From positions 682,001-746,000 of the forward strand of contig NC_015738.1 in NCBI RefSeq assembly GCF_000270285.1: 64,000 bases of DNA, read 5' to 3'. The position numbers were made by a program, and so were the translations under genes. Numbering within the stretch: the stretch's first letter is position 1; each line of letters starts with the position of its first letter. Shown piece by piece: positions 42,415 to 51,560 of the stretch. The stretch is from Eggerthella sp. YY7918 (lineage in GTDB: Bacteria; Actinomycetota; Coriobacteriia; Coriobacteriales; Eggerthellaceae). The notes below the pieces were generated by a model. That model worked only from the letters and a program-made list of their open reading frames with translations, did no database searches and was not told the origin of the DNA.

Positions 42415-43695
42415 ATGAGCGCAACTCGTCGCATCGTTGTTTTGGGATCCACCGGATCAATCGGCACGCAGACGCTTGATGTGGTGCGGCAGCATGCCGA
42501 CAAGCTAGATGTGGTGGGGCTTGCCGTTGGTACACGAGCCGATGAGCTGCTGGTGCAAGCACGCGAATTTGACGTGCGCCATCTGGCGGTGGGCGACGAG
42601 CGCTTGGCGAACGAAGCCGTGGCCGACGAGCTGCGCTCTGTCATTCTGAGTGAAGCGAACGAAGCGAGTGCCGTCGAATCCCGCGCGGTGTTTGTGACAG
42701 AAGGTTCTGAGCCGTCGCTCGGCTTTGGCGCCGAAGCGGTGGTTGACCTCGTGCGTCTTCCGGAGGCCGACCTTGTGGTGAACGCCCTTGTGGGAGCTGC
42801 CGGTCTTCGTGCGAGCTACGAAACGTTGCGTGCGGGTAAGGTGCTCGCGCTTGCCAACAAAGAATCGCTCGTGGTGGGCGGCGACCTTATCATGCCGCTC
42901 GCTGCCCAGGTTGATGCGCGGCGCAGCGCGGAAGGCCTGGCCCCCGCAAGCGGTCCGGCGGGTGCGCTCATGCCTATCGACTCCGAACATGGTGCCATTT
43001 ACCAATGCCTTCTTGGCGAAGACGCGCGCGAGGTGTCGCGTTTGTGGGTGACGGCATCGGGCGGCCCCTTCCGCGGCCGCACGCGCGACGAGCTGGCGAG
43101 CATCACACCTGCCCAGGCGCTTGCGCATCCTACGTGGAACATGGGTGCAAAGATATCCATCGATTCGTCCACACTCATGAACAAGGGGCTTGAGGTTATC
43201 GAAGCGCACCACCTGTTTGCCATGGACTACGACAAGATCAGCGTTGTCGTACAGCCGCAGAGTGCCATTCATTCGATGGTGGAATTTACCGACGGCAGCG
43301 TGAAAGCGCACCTCGGCACCACAGATATGCGCATTCCCATTCAGTTTGCGCTCAGCTATCCCGAGCGCTGGAACGCGCCGGTCGAACCGCTTGATTTTCG
43401 CACGCTCGGTACCCTTGAGTTTGCCGCACCCGATGAAGATACGTTTCGTTGTCTCGCCCTCGCACGCCATGCGGGGAAGGTGGGCGGTACGCTGCCGTGC
43501 GTCATGAACGCCGCGAACGAGGTGGCCGTCGCTGCCTTCTTGGCGAAAGAGGGATCCTACCTCGGCATTGCCGCCTGTGTCGAAGCCGTTATGAATGCCC
43601 ACGAACGTGCCGGTGTCCAGCGGGTTGAAAGTCTCGAACAGCTCGAAGAACTCGATGCGTGGTCGCGCACCGAAGCGCGCAAAAACCTCCGATAG
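42415..43695 (+). CDS. dxr: 1-deoxy-D-xylulose 5-phosphate reductoisomerase
   Basis: 426 residues; second step of the MEP isoprenoid pathway. NADPH motif VLGSTGSIGTQTLD, ALANKESLVVGG, PIDSEHGAIYQCL, TASGGPFRGR and HPTWNMGAKISIDSSTLMNK are all intact. About 30 extra residues (SVILSEANEASAVESRAV, then FVTEGSEPS) interrupt the N-terminal domain and derive from a dispersed repeat. GGAGG precedes the ATG. Normally rseP follows dxr; here a 13-kb island separates them. Confidence 0.95.
   Translation: MSATRRIVVLGSTGSIGTQTLDVVRQHADKLDVVGLAVGTRADELLVQAREFDVRHLAVGDERLANEAVADELRSVILSEANEASAVESRAVFVTEGSEPSLGFGAEAVVDLVRLPEADLVVNALVGAAGLRASYETLRAGKVLALANKESLVVGGDLIMPLAAQVDARRSAEGLAPASGPAGALMPIDSEHGAIYQCLLGEDAREVSRLWVTASGGPFRGRTRDELASITPAQALAHPTWNMGAKISIDSSTLMNKGLEVIEAHHLFAMDYDKISVVVQPQSAIHSMVEFTDGSVKAHLGTTDMRIPIQFALSYPERWNAPVEPLDFRTLGTLEFAAPDEDTFRCLALARHAGKVGGTLPCVMNAANEVAVAAFLAKEGSYLGIAACVEAVMNAHERAGVQRVESLEQLEELDAWSRTEARKNLR
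42638..42687 (+). repeat. Dispersed-repeat sequence read in frame in dxr
   Basis: CTGTCATTCTGAGTGAAGCG, then AACGAAGCGAGTGCCGTCGA and ATCCCGCGCG: a near match to the intergenic copy at 9450-9494 with short indels. It encodes residues about 75-91 of Dxr. Confidence 0.65.
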
Positions 43696-43728
43696 CGCTG
43701 CTAGGCAAACGGGTCGGTCCCCCGAAGC

Positions 43729-45735
43729 TCACCCCTTCATGCGCTCAAGTTTACGGTAGAGCGTACTGCGAGACATGCCCATGTCGCGGGCGACGAGCGA
43801 TTTGTTGCCGCGGTGCTCAATAAGGAGTTGGCGTATGCGGTCGGCCTCGTACTTCTCATAGGTAAGCTCCGGTGAAAGCGCGTGTTCAGGGGGTAGCATT
43901 TCCCTGGTCGGAGAGGCGCTCTGCGTCGGTTGCGATCCCGCCCCTAAAAGCATTTCGACCACATCCGGCGGCATCGAATCGATGGTCAGTTCGGACGTAG
44001 TGCTCACGTTGACGCAGCGTTCAAGAATATTGCGAAGCTCACGAAGGTTCCCGGGCCAGGTATAGCGCGAAAAGAGTTCGATAACCTCAGGCGCTGCCGT
44101 CGTGATGTTCTTATCAAGACGCACCGATAGATTGGTAAGGAAGTGTTCAACGAGCATTTCCATATCGCCCGGCCGGTCGCGTAACGACGGTAATTCAAGA
44201 TGGAGCACATTGAGACGGAAGTACAGGTCAAGTCGAAATGTGTTTTGATGCACGCATTCCCATAGGTCTTTGTTCGTGGCGGCGATTATGCGAACATCGA
44301 GCTTGAGAAATTTCTTGCTGCCGATGCGCGATACCACGCCGTCTTCCAAAAAGCGCAACAAAAAGCTTTGCATATCGAGGGGCATTTCGGCAATCTCGTC
44401 AAGAAAGACCGTCCCGCCGTTCGCTTGCTCAAACTTTCCGGGTGCGCCGCCTTTGCGCGCGCCGGTAAACGCACCGTCTTCGTAGCCAAACAGCTCGCTT
44501 CCAATAAGCTCCTTGGGGACGGCGCCGCAGTTAATGGGGATAAAAGGCGACTTCCTGCGAGCGCTTGCATTATGAATGGCCTGCGCAAACATTTCTTTAC
44601 CGGTGCCGCTTTCGCCGGTGATAAGAACGTTGCTGGGACTTGCTGCCGCGCAGGCGGCCGTCTCTTTTGCCGATCGAAATGCCGCGGCGTTTCCCTTGAG
44701 GTCGTTAAAGGTAAACATGGCAGATTTCGACGGCTCGTTGCGTCCGGATTGCTGCGAGGCGATGGTGATCTTGAGCCCCGCGATCGATCCGTCATCTTCG
44801 CGAATGTGCTGACAATTCACAGGATAAAAATGGCTTTCACCCCGTTTGTTCGTAACAAAAATTTCAGGAGGGACATGAGCTCGCCCTTTAAGGTTTGCCA
44901 GATACGGTTCGAGTTCGGGCATAAACGACACAAGGGGAACGCCGTCAGACGATGAAGGGGCATGTCCGAACTCCTGTTGGAACAGCCGGTCGGCGAATAC
45001 CACCTCGCCATGGTTGTTGACGAGGATAAAAGCATCGGGGCTTGTGTGGGCTGACTTTTCCAACAGGCCGATGCGCTGCTCAATGACGGGATAGAGCAGT
45101 CGATTTTTAAAAACAAAGTCTTCTACGCTGAGTGCATAGCACAACGTTTTGTGCATCTGGTCCGTCAGGCGCTCAAGGGGAACGAGGGCAACGTTTATCG
45201 TTGCAAAGTTCGATGATTCTTGTACGCCGAAGCGTGCGTAACAGGCATAGTCGCACAAGATGTCGAGATAATTTTCCTGGCCGATACGTACGAACGTCTC
45301 AAAAGGCGTTTTGCGGGCAAGGCTCGCTGCGGTAATGCCGACGTTGTCTTCCGAAAGCACGGTACCCAGGCGCAGTCCTCGCGCTTTGAGTTCGTCGAGA
45401 AGCGTTCGATCGCCACCTTTTGAAAACACGGTCAGTTCTTCGTTGAGGTAAAACAGCGCAGCACCTTGGCTGCCAAGGAAATCCTTTCGTGTTTCGTAGT
45501 ATTCCTTGAGGTAGGCGAGGTGGGTGAAATGCTGGCGATCGAGGTCATCAAAAATGTTCAAGTTGCGCGTTGACTCGTCGATGCTCTTCATATGCCGATC
45601 GACGGAAAGAGCGGCAGATCGGATCCATTCGTCGCAGAGGTGGGCATAAGAGCCGTTCTTTGCAGAAGTGTCTCCGGCTAGCACCCGTTCCTTAAGCGAG
45701 CGAATCGTTGCATCGTCGTAGCGAGCGATATCCAT
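43729..45735 (-). CDS. Sigma-54-dependent transcriptional activator (AcoR-like)
   Basis: 668 residues. The N-terminal half holds a GAF-like region (about 60-215) and a PAS domain (about 235-340; [20 protein letters not shown]). The AAA+ domain has Walker A GESGTGKE, the sigma-54 contact loop GAFTGA, Walker [14 protein letters not shown] and the R-finger region. A Fis-type helix-turn-helix closes the protein ([18 protein letters not shown]). It would drive open-complex formation at the two -24/-12 promoters of the island. It is divergent from the first of these, with a tandem binding array between. Confidence 0.95.
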   Translation of the reverse strand: MDIARYDDATIRSLKERVLAGDTSAKNGSYAHLCDEWIRSAALSVDRHMKSIDESTRNLNIFDDLDRQHFTHLAYLKEYYETRKDFLGSQGAALFYLNEELTVFSKGGDRTLLDELKARGLRLGTVLSEDNVGITAASLARKTPFETFVRIGQENYLDILCDYACYARFGVQESSNFATINVALVPLERLTDQMHKTLCYALSVEDFVFKNRLLYPVIEQRIGLLEKSAHTSPDAFILVNNHGEVVFADRLFQQEFGHAPSSSDGVPLVSFMPELEPYLANLKGRAHVPPEIFVTNKRGESHFYPVNCQHIREDDGSIAGLKITIASQQSGRNEPSKSAMFTFNDLKGNAAAFRSAKETAACAAASPSNVLITGESGTGKEMFAQAIHNASARRKSPFIPINCGAVPKELIGSELFGYEDGAFTGARKGGAPGKFEQANGGTVFLDEIAEMPLDMQSFLLRFLEDGVVSRIGSKKFLKLDVRIIAATNKDLWECVHQNTFRLDLYFRLNVLHLELPSLRDRPGDMEMLVEHFLTNLSVRLDKNITTAAPEVIELFSRYTWPGNLRELRNILERCVNVSTTSELTIDSMPPDVVEMLLGAGSQPTQSASPTREMLPPEHALSPELTYEKYEADRIRQLLIEHRGNKSLVARDMGMSRSTLYRKLERMKG

Positions 45736-45762
45736 AGGTCCCCCTCAGTATTCGCAATGTGC

Positions 45763-45817
45763 TACATAATAGAACAATTCGATACAGAATGAAACAACAT
45801 GAGACAAAACAGAACAT
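45763..45817 (+). promoter_or_regulatory. Tandem 20-bp upstream activating array
   Basis: Three related 15-mers start exactly 20 bp apart: TACATAATAGAACAA (45763), TACAGAATGAAACAA (45783) and GACAAAACAGAACAT (45803). They lie about 110-165 bp upstream of the predicted sigma-54 start and in front of the activator gene. Spacing of two helical turns suits a multimeric enhancer-binding protein, and the position would also allow autocontrol. Confidence 0.65.
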
Positions 45818-45900
45818 CATCTGTCGTATATATTTGACAACACGCACCCATGACCGAACAAAAAGGCCTTGCACCGCCTGTTTTTTCTGGCAATTGGATT

Positions 45901-45917
45901 TGGCCACGGTTTTGCAT
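45901..45917 (+). promoter_or_regulatory. Sigma-54 promoter 1 (-24/-12)
   Basis: TGGCCACGGTTTTGCAT: the GG (45902-45903) and GC (45914-45915) dinucleotides are separated by the required 10 bp. Predicted start near 45927. It precedes the first SLC13 permease gene. Confidence 0.88.
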
Positions 45918-45967
45918 GGAAAAGAAGTAAGGGGATGTCCGCGGAGAGGGAAGGGCGGTGCGCACTC

Positions 45968-47245
45968 GTGTCGCAAGCTATCATCGCGCTCGTCATTTTA
46001 GTTGTCATCATGGTTTTGTTCATTACGGAAGCCTTGCCTCTGGCGGTGACCGCACTGCTGGGCGCCGTGGCTATGGCTGTGTTTGGCGTTATCGATTTCA
46101 GTCAGGCTTTTGCCGGCTTCGGAAGCGATACGCTCATGATGGTGGCAGGCATGCTCATCATTGGCCAGGCCGTGTACGAATCAGGCGTGGTCGATCGCAT
46201 GGGAGGGCTCCTGTACAAAATCGTATCGCTGGGAGAGCGTTCATCTATCGCGCTTGTTTCCTGCGTTGCGGGTGTATTGTCGGCATTTATGAGCAATACC
46301 GCCATCGTCGCCTCTATTTTGCCCATGGTCGACTCGCTTGCGGAATCGAGTGGGAAGAGGTCGCTGCGTACGGGGCTTGCCATGTCGGTGGGGGCTGCGG
46401 CAATTCTTGGAGGTAGCCTCACCCTGGTGGGATCGACGCCCCAGCTGGTGGCGCAGGGCATCCTTGAGAGCGCGGGGGAGGAGACGCTCGGTTTCTTCAC
46501 CTTGCTCAAGGGGGCTTTGCCGCTGTTTGTGATCGGCCTCGTTTACTACGCCACGATAGGGCGCCGTTTGCTGATGAAGTGCACTGTCGCCTCTGCGCAT
46601 GACGAAACGCAGGCGGCCTCGCCCGTCGCCGCTATCGAAGCGCCGGCAAAAACGACAAAGAAGGCTGCCATTACGGCATTGACCTTTCTGCTGTGCGTCG
46701 TGGGATTTGTCGCCGGCGTATGGACGGTAGGCACCGTGGCCATTGCAGGAGCGCTCTTTCTCATCATTACGCGCTGTATCGATCTGACAAGCGTAGTGAG
46801 AAACGTCGATTGGTCGGCGGTGGTCATTCTTGGCGGATCGCTGGGATTCTCGGCCGGACTTGAGGAATCGGGGGCCGGGGAACTTATCGCGAACGTCATC
46901 ATCGACCTGTGTGGTGGCGCTCTGGCAAACCCGCTTGCCATCTTTGCTGCCATGGTGGTTATCACGGCCGTTCTTTCCAACTTTATGAGCAACACCGCTG
47001 TCGTTGCCATGCTGGTTCCCATGGGTCTTTTCCTTGCCGAGTCGATGGGGTTTAGCCCCATTGCTATGGCGGTGGGCATTGTCTTGGCTGCAAGCGTTTG
47101 CCTTGCCACACCCATCGGCTCTCCGCCTATGACGCTCACGCTCTCCGCCGGGTATCGCTTTGGCGATTACCTCAAAGCGGGCACACCTCTTTGCGTGCTG
47201 CTGGTGGCGGTCATCATCGTGCTTGTGCCGCTGCTTTACACATGA
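45968..47245 (+). CDS. SLC13/ArsB-type permease
   Basis: 425 residues and about 11 membrane segments. Two repeated motifs with SNTA (AFMSNTAIVASILPM and NFMSNTAVVAMLVPM) mark the ion-transporter superfamily, including SLC13-type sodium/carboxylate carriers. The GTG at 45968 is preferred: it lies about 40 bases after the predicted transcription start and yields the family-typical N-terminus. ATG at 45935 would leave only eight bases of leader. First gene under sigma-54 control; likely imports the island's substrate or exports its product. Confidence 0.85.
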   Translation: MSQAIIALVILVVIMVLFITEALPLAVTALLGAVAMAVFGVIDFSQAFAGFGSDTLMMVAGMLIIGQAVYESGVVDRMGGLLYKIVSLGERSSIALVSCVAGVLSAFMSNTAIVASILPMVDSLAESSGKRSLRTGLAMSVGAAAILGGSLTLVGSTPQLVAQGILESAGEETLGFFTLLKGALPLFVIGLVYYATIGRRLLMKCTVASAHDETQAASPVAAIEAPAKTTKKAAITALTFLLCVVGFVAGVWTVGTVAIAGALFLIITRCIDLTSVVRNVDWSAVVILGGSLGFSAGLEESGAGELIANVIIDLCGGALANPLAIFAAMVVITAVLSNFMSNTAVVAMLVPMGLFLAESMGFSPIAMAVGIVLAASVCLATPIGSPPMTLTLSAGYRFGDYLKAGTPLCVLLVAVIIVLVPLLYT

Positions 47246-47280
47246 GCGCGGCTGAGAGGCGAAGGCACTCAAACAGGATC

Positions 47281-47297
47281 TGGCCACGATTTTGCAT
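47281..47297 (+). promoter_or_regulatory. Sigma-54 promoter 2 (-24/-12)
   Basis: TGGCCACGATTTTGCAT, differing from promoter 1 in one base, with GG (47282-47283) and GC (47294-47295) 10 bp apart. Predicted start near 47307, 58 bp before etfB. The flanks GGAT and GGAA are also shared with promoter 1. Confidence 0.88.
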
Positions 47298-47364
47298 GGA
47301 ATGAAGGTAGGAAGTCCGCAACACGAAGGAGATGCGGGGTAAACGAGGAGAAAGGACATGAGCT

Positions 47365-48123
47365 ATGGCAGACGTGCTGGTGGGCTTTAAATGGGTGCTC
47401 GATGAAGCCGACGTGCGCATAGACGATGACTTATCTGTCGATTTTAGCAAGGCGAAACGCAAGATCAGCGACTACGACAAAAACGCGATTGAGACGGGTC
47501 GACGGATTGCCGAACAGATGCAGGGCAATGCCGTGGGGGTATCGTGCGGTCCCGACGAGACGCGGAAAGGGTTTGTCGATGCCCTTGCGCGCGGCCTCGA
47601 CGAGGGCGTGTGGGTAAAAACTGCCGAGCTTGCGTCGGCGCAAGTTGCTGCGCGAGCCATCGCTCACGTTGCCCGCCAGCGAGACGCAGCGCTCGTTATC
47701 TGCTCGGAAGGATCAAGCGACGATTACGCGCGTCAGACGGGCTCTCGCGTGGGCGCGCTGCTCGACTGGCCGGTCGCCACATCGGTGAATGTCGTTGAAA
47801 TTGAAGAAGACGCCGTTGTTGTACACCGCCGCATGGAGGGATGCGAGCAGGTAGTGCGCATGGCGCTGCCTGCCGTGGTGTCGGTCTTGCCCGAGGCAGA
47901 TCCCGCTCCTATTCCCGGCCTAAAGGCAGTGCTTGCCGCCAAGAAAAAGCCCGTCGATGAATTGAGCGCCGAAGAGCTGGGTGTTGATGAAACGGCGGGC
48001 AGCACGCTCAAAAACATGAGCGGCTATGCAAACGATCGTAAAAATGTGCTGATTGAGGGCGACTCCGCAGCTGACAGCGTGCAGAAGCTTATCGAGGCGC
48101 TCAAGAAGGAAGGAGTGCTGTGA
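47365..48123 (+). CDS. Electron transfer flavoprotein beta subunit (FixA-like)
   Basis: 252 residues. The beta-subunit core runs from LVGFKWVLDEADVRIDDD through DYDKNAIETGRRIAE and the AMP/FAD-binding loop CSEGSSDDYARQTGSRVG. With the alpha subunit it carries single electrons to the acyl-CoA dehydrogenase-like enzyme encoded downstream. The start codon lies 10 bases after AAAGGA. It is first in the second sigma-54 transcription unit and overlaps the alpha gene by one base. Confidence 0.93.
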   Translation: MADVLVGFKWVLDEADVRIDDDLSVDFSKAKRKISDYDKNAIETGRRIAEQMQGNAVGVSCGPDETRKGFVDALARGLDEGVWVKTAELASAQVAARAIAHVARQRDAALVICSEGSSDDYARQTGSRVGALLDWPVATSVNVVEIEEDAVVVHRRMEGCEQVVRMALPAVVSVLPEADPAPIPGLKAVLAAKKKPVDELSAEELGVDETAGSTLKNMSGYANDRKNVLIEGDSAADSVQKLIEALKKEGVL

Positions 48124-49031
48124 TGGCTGGGGTGTTCGTATTCGGTTCCACGCCCGACGTGGCGTCCGAAATGCTTGCCTGTGTGCAGGAAGCTGGTCAA
48201 AAGGGCATCGTCATCACAACGGGCGGTCAGGACGTGCAGGATTATCGCAACCTCGCGTGCGAGAGCGTTATACATATTCAGGGCGGAAGCCCTCTGCCCG
48301 AAGCGTATGGGCGCGATATCGCTGCCGTTCTCAAAGAGCAGGGGGCGCAGGTATTTGTGGTGGGAGGCGACACCACCGGTCGCGATGTGGCGGCTCGCGT
48401 TGCCGGAGTGCTCGATGCTCCTATGATGAGCGAGGCGACGAACCTCGCTATCAACGAAGAGGAGACGACAGGCGAACGCCTCGCCTATGGCGGTGCCGTT
48501 GTGCGTCAAGAAGGCATGGAAGGCTTTGGTGTCGTAAGTGTCGCCCCGGGTGCGTGGGCTCCCCTTGACAAGAGCGACGTCGAAGCGCCCGTGAGCGTTG
48601 TCGCAGGGTCGCCTGACACGCGGATGCAGCTCACCGAAGTTCTGCCGCTCGAGAAATCAGGTGTCGATCTCACAAAAGCCGAACGTATCGTGTGCGCAGG
48701 CATGGCCTTTTCAACGCGCGAAGAGCTGGAAACCGCCTTCCATTTGGCCGATGCGCTCGATGCCGAGGTGGGCTGCTCGCGCGGGCTTGCCGAAGACCGC
48801 CAGTGGTTCTCGGAATACATTGGACTTTCCGGTGTGCAGGTAGCGCCAAAACTCTACGTAGGCTTGGGCATTTCGGGCCAGGTCCAACATACCGTGGGTA
48901 TTCGCGGGGCGAACATAGTCGTCGCCATCAACAAAGATCCTTCAGCCCCCTTGTTCTCGAACTGCGATTACGGCGTTGTCGGCGATCTGTTCGACGTCGC
49001 AGAAGCGTTTTCAGCGGCGCTCGGAAAATAG
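48123..49031 (+). CDS. Electron transfer flavoprotein alpha subunit (FixB-like)
   Basis: 302 residues. The N-terminal domain pairs with the beta subunit. The C-terminal FAD domain shows ERIVCAGMAFSTREELE, CSRGLAEDRQWFSEYIGLSG, YVGLGISGQVQHTVGIRG and VAINKDPSAPLFSNCDYG, the conserved ETF-alpha pattern. It belongs with the CaiA-like reductase here. No FixC/FixX-type quinone oxidoreductase is in the island, so the electron donor must be encoded elsewhere. Confidence 0.93.
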   Translation: MAGVFVFGSTPDVASEMLACVQEAGQKGIVITTGGQDVQDYRNLACESVIHIQGGSPLPEAYGRDIAAVLKEQGAQVFVVGGDTTGRDVAARVAGVLDAPMMSEATNLAINEEETTGERLAYGGAVVRQEGMEGFGVVSVAPGAWAPLDKSDVEAPVSVVAGSPDTRMQLTEVLPLEKSGVDLTKAERIVCAGMAFSTREELETAFHLADALDAEVGCSRGLAEDRQWFSEYIGLSGVQVAPKLYVGLGISGQVQHTVGIRGANIVVAINKDPSAPLFSNCDYGVVGDLFDVAEAFSAALGK

Positions 49032-49103
49032 GCTTGAGGTTGATTGCGGGGTAAGGGACGTGCAAAAGGCGCGTCTGGACATAGCGAGAGAAGGAGGAAA
49101 GCG

Positions 49104-50363
49104 ATGAGGGACAATCTGATCACTGAGAAGTACGGCCCGTTGCACGGGGTTCGCGTGATGCTGACAGGCGTCGCCTTCGCCGGCCCGTTTGCGGCGCGCT
49201 GGCTGGGCGACATGGGCGCCGAGATCATCAAGATTGAGATTCCGGGGATGGGAGACACGTCGCGCATCGGACGTCGTGTCGGCGAAGCGGGCGTGGTGCC
49301 GAAATGGATTAGCCTCGGGCGCAACATGAACAGCTTCGAGTTCAATATGAACTTCGACAAGTGCCCGGAATCGAAGCAGGTATTCGAAGACCTCGTAAAA
49401 GAATGCGACATCTGGATCAACAGCGTGCCGAACATCGGCAAGCACGGCGCAACCGACGAGGTGGCGTTCGCGGCGAACCCCAAGCTGGTTATTGCGCATA
49501 TTACAGGATATGGCCTTCCTGAAAATGGCGGCGACGAGCGTCTGCTTGGTCGCCCCAGCGTCGACCCGGTCGCACAGGCATTCAGCGGGCTGGCCGCGCT
49601 TCAAGGCATGCCAGACGGCCCGTATCTTACGGCCAATCCTATCGTGGCCGACATCGTGACGGCTCACGTGGCGGCATGCGGTTCGTTGGCGGCCTACATC
49701 AACGCGCAGCAAACCGGCAAAGGCCAGGTTGTCGACACCACGCTGTATGAAAGCGCGGCGTACCTGATGAGCTATCACTGGTGTTCGCAGCTTAACGGCG
49801 AGGGCCTGTACAAGCGCTCCGGCCCGCTCAACCAGCTATGGCGTCCCTTCGGTTACTACGAGTGCAAAGACGGCGAGTGGGTAGCCGTAGGCGTGTGGGG
49901 TCTTGGCATTTGGCAGAAGTTCTGCGATCTCATGGGCGTGAGCGTGGAGGACTTCCCCTACATGGCCACCTGCGGTCAAGAGGATCCGGAAAAAGTGAAA
50001 CAGATGGATGCCATCTGGCAGGAGTATCTCGACACCCATACCGCAGTCGAAGTGGAAACGGCCTTCATGGAGGCGGGCATGCCCACCTCGAAGCTCAATA
50101 ACGCCGACGACGCCTATCGTCATCCCCATTGGCAGTCGCGCGGCGACTTTATCAAGATCAAGGACGTGACTTCGGGCGACGACTTTGTCGATATTGCCAC
50201 GTCTCCCAAGTTTATCGGTACGCCCTGCAACGTCTACAAGGGTGCTCCGCTACTTGGTCAGGAAAGCGATCGCATCATGAAAGAGATTCTCGGCTATGAC
50301 GATGAGCGCATCGAAGCGCTTAAAGAAAGCGGGTCGGTGGCGGCTTCGCTCATCACGAAGTGA
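49104..50363 (+). CDS. Family III CoA-transferase (CaiB/BaiF-like)
   Basis: 419 residues. It has the CaiB-type opening GPLHGVRVMLTGVAFAGPFA, then WLGDMGAEIIKIEIPGMGD, and a conserved Asp in RPSVDPVAQAFSGL that would carry the CoA as an anhydride intermediate. Such enzymes move CoA from a product thioester to the incoming acid, saving ATP. AAGGAGG precedes the ATG at 49104. The neighbours are a CaiA-like dehydrogenase and a CaiC-like ligase, the carnitine-pathway set, but without CaiD or CaiT. Confidence 0.92.
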   Translation: MRDNLITEKYGPLHGVRVMLTGVAFAGPFAARWLGDMGAEIIKIEIPGMGDTSRIGRRVGEAGVVPKWISLGRNMNSFEFNMNFDKCPESKQVFEDLVKECDIWINSVPNIGKHGATDEVAFAANPKLVIAHITGYGLPENGGDERLLGRPSVDPVAQAFSGLAALQGMPDGPYLTANPIVADIVTAHVAACGSLAAYINAQQTGKGQVVDTTLYESAAYLMSYHWCSQLNGEGLYKRSGPLNQLWRPFGYYECKDGEWVAVGVWGLGIWQKFCDLMGVSVEDFPYMATCGQEDPEKVKQMDAIWQEYLDTHTAVEVETAFMEAGMPTSKLNNADDAYRHPHWQSRGDFIKIKDVTSGDDFVDIATSPKFIGTPCNVYKGAPLLGQESDRIMKEILGYDDERIEALKESGSVAASLITK

Positions 50364-50402
50364 TGTTCGCGCCAATGCGGACACGAAACGAAAGGAAGCG
50401 AT

Positions 50403-51539
50403 ATGGAGCTGACTGAAAACCAAGAGATGTATCTCAAAATTCTCGATGAATTTATTGAACAGGAGGTGGAGCCGCGCCTTAAAGAGCTTGATACGGTAGA
50501 TGAGTATCCGTTCTGGATGCAGCAGCGCATGGCCGAACTCGGTTTTACCCGCCTTGTCGCGCCTGAGGAGTACGGCGGTCTTGGCGAGAATATGACCACG
50601 TTGCTGCTGTTGATCATGCGAGCCTGCCAGTACAACAACACGCTCGGTTCGCTGTTGAACTGCTCGAATAACGCCAATAAGCTGCTGAGCTTTGCGAACG
50701 AACAGCAAATCGAAACGTTTTTGCCGCGCATCGTCGAAGAAGGCAAGTTCATGGGTATGGCCTATACCGAGCCTTCCGGCGGTTCCGACTCGCGTGCGGT
50801 TCAGACGACCGCGGTGCTTGATGGCGATGAGTGGGTCATCAACGGCACGAAGAGCTTCATCTCCTACCGCAGCGCCGTGGGTAGCTGGCAGGTGAGCGCA
50901 AAGACCGTCGACGAAGAGGGCAATGAGGGTATCAGCGTATTCCTTGTCGACGCTCAGGCTCCCGGCGTGAGCTACGGCGCACACTATGACAAGTTTGGCT
51001 GGTGCGGATCAGACACGGGCGACGTCTACTTCAAGGACTGCCGCGTTCCGAAGTGGAGTGTGTGTGGCGAAATCAACAAGGGTTTGCATGTCTCGCTATC
51101 CACACTTGACGGCGCACGCCTTGTTATCGGCGCCCGTGCCGTGGGATATGCCGAAGGCGCGTTTGAAAAGGCATGGGAGTACGCTTCCACGCGTGAGGCG
51201 TTTGGACGCATGCTCACCGACTTCCAGGCGCTGCAGCATTACTTCGCCGACATGTACAGCGACGCTCAAGTGTGCCGCGGGTACCTTATGCATTTGGCAA
51301 GCGAGCTTGATGCCGGTCGATCCATCGGAAAAGGCGGCTCCATCGCCAAGCTCAAGTGCACCACGATGGCGCAGCAAGTGTGTCAGCGTGCGATGGAAAT
51401 CTGCGGCGGCATGGGTCTTTTGAAGGACTTTGGTCTGTCGCGCTACTACGAAGATGCATGTGTCCTCATCACCGGGGAGGGGACAAGCGAGATTCAAAAG
51501 AACATCATCTTCAAGGCAATCAAGAAGGATCATCGATAA
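50403..51539 (+). CDS. Acyl-CoA dehydrogenase family enzyme (CaiA-like enoyl-CoA reductase)
   Basis: 378 residues, full length. FAD/CoA-site motifs: MAYTEPSGGSDSRAVQTTAV, WVINGTKSFIS, REAFGRMLTDFQALQHYFAD and the C-terminal GEGTSEIQKNI. It is close in type to CaiA, which works as an ETF-linked enoyl-CoA reductase in anaerobes. In this operon it would use ETF electrons to saturate a CoA-bound substrate. The direction (reduction, not oxidation) is inferred from context. Confidence 0.93.
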   Translation: MELTENQEMYLKILDEFIEQEVEPRLKELDTVDEYPFWMQQRMAELGFTRLVAPEEYGGLGENMTTLLLLIMRACQYNNTLGSLLNCSNNANKLLSFANEQQIETFLPRIVEEGKFMGMAYTEPSGGSDSRAVQTTAVLDGDEWVINGTKSFISYRSAVGSWQVSAKTVDEEGNEGISVFLVDAQAPGVSYGAHYDKFGWCGSDTGDVYFKDCRVPKWSVCGEINKGLHVSLSTLDGARLVIGARAVGYAEGAFEKAWEYASTREAFGRMLTDFQALQHYFADMYSDAQVCRGYLMHLASELDAGRSIGKGGSIAKLKCTTMAQQVCQRAMEICGGMGLLKDFGLSRYYEDACVLITGEGTSEIQKNIIFKAIKKDHR

Positions 51540-51560
51540 TACCGAGGATAAGGGGAAACC

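Noticed and set aside
41389-42644. Long minus-strand frames opposite cdsA and dxr
   Set aside because: They mirror the codon pattern of the real genes, lack family similarity, and would put two conserved essential genes antisense.
43696-43728. Integrase, transposase or tRNA attachment site at the island's left edge
   Set aside because: Only 33 bp separate dxr from the activator gene, and nothing resembling an att site, IS end or tRNA 3' end is visible.
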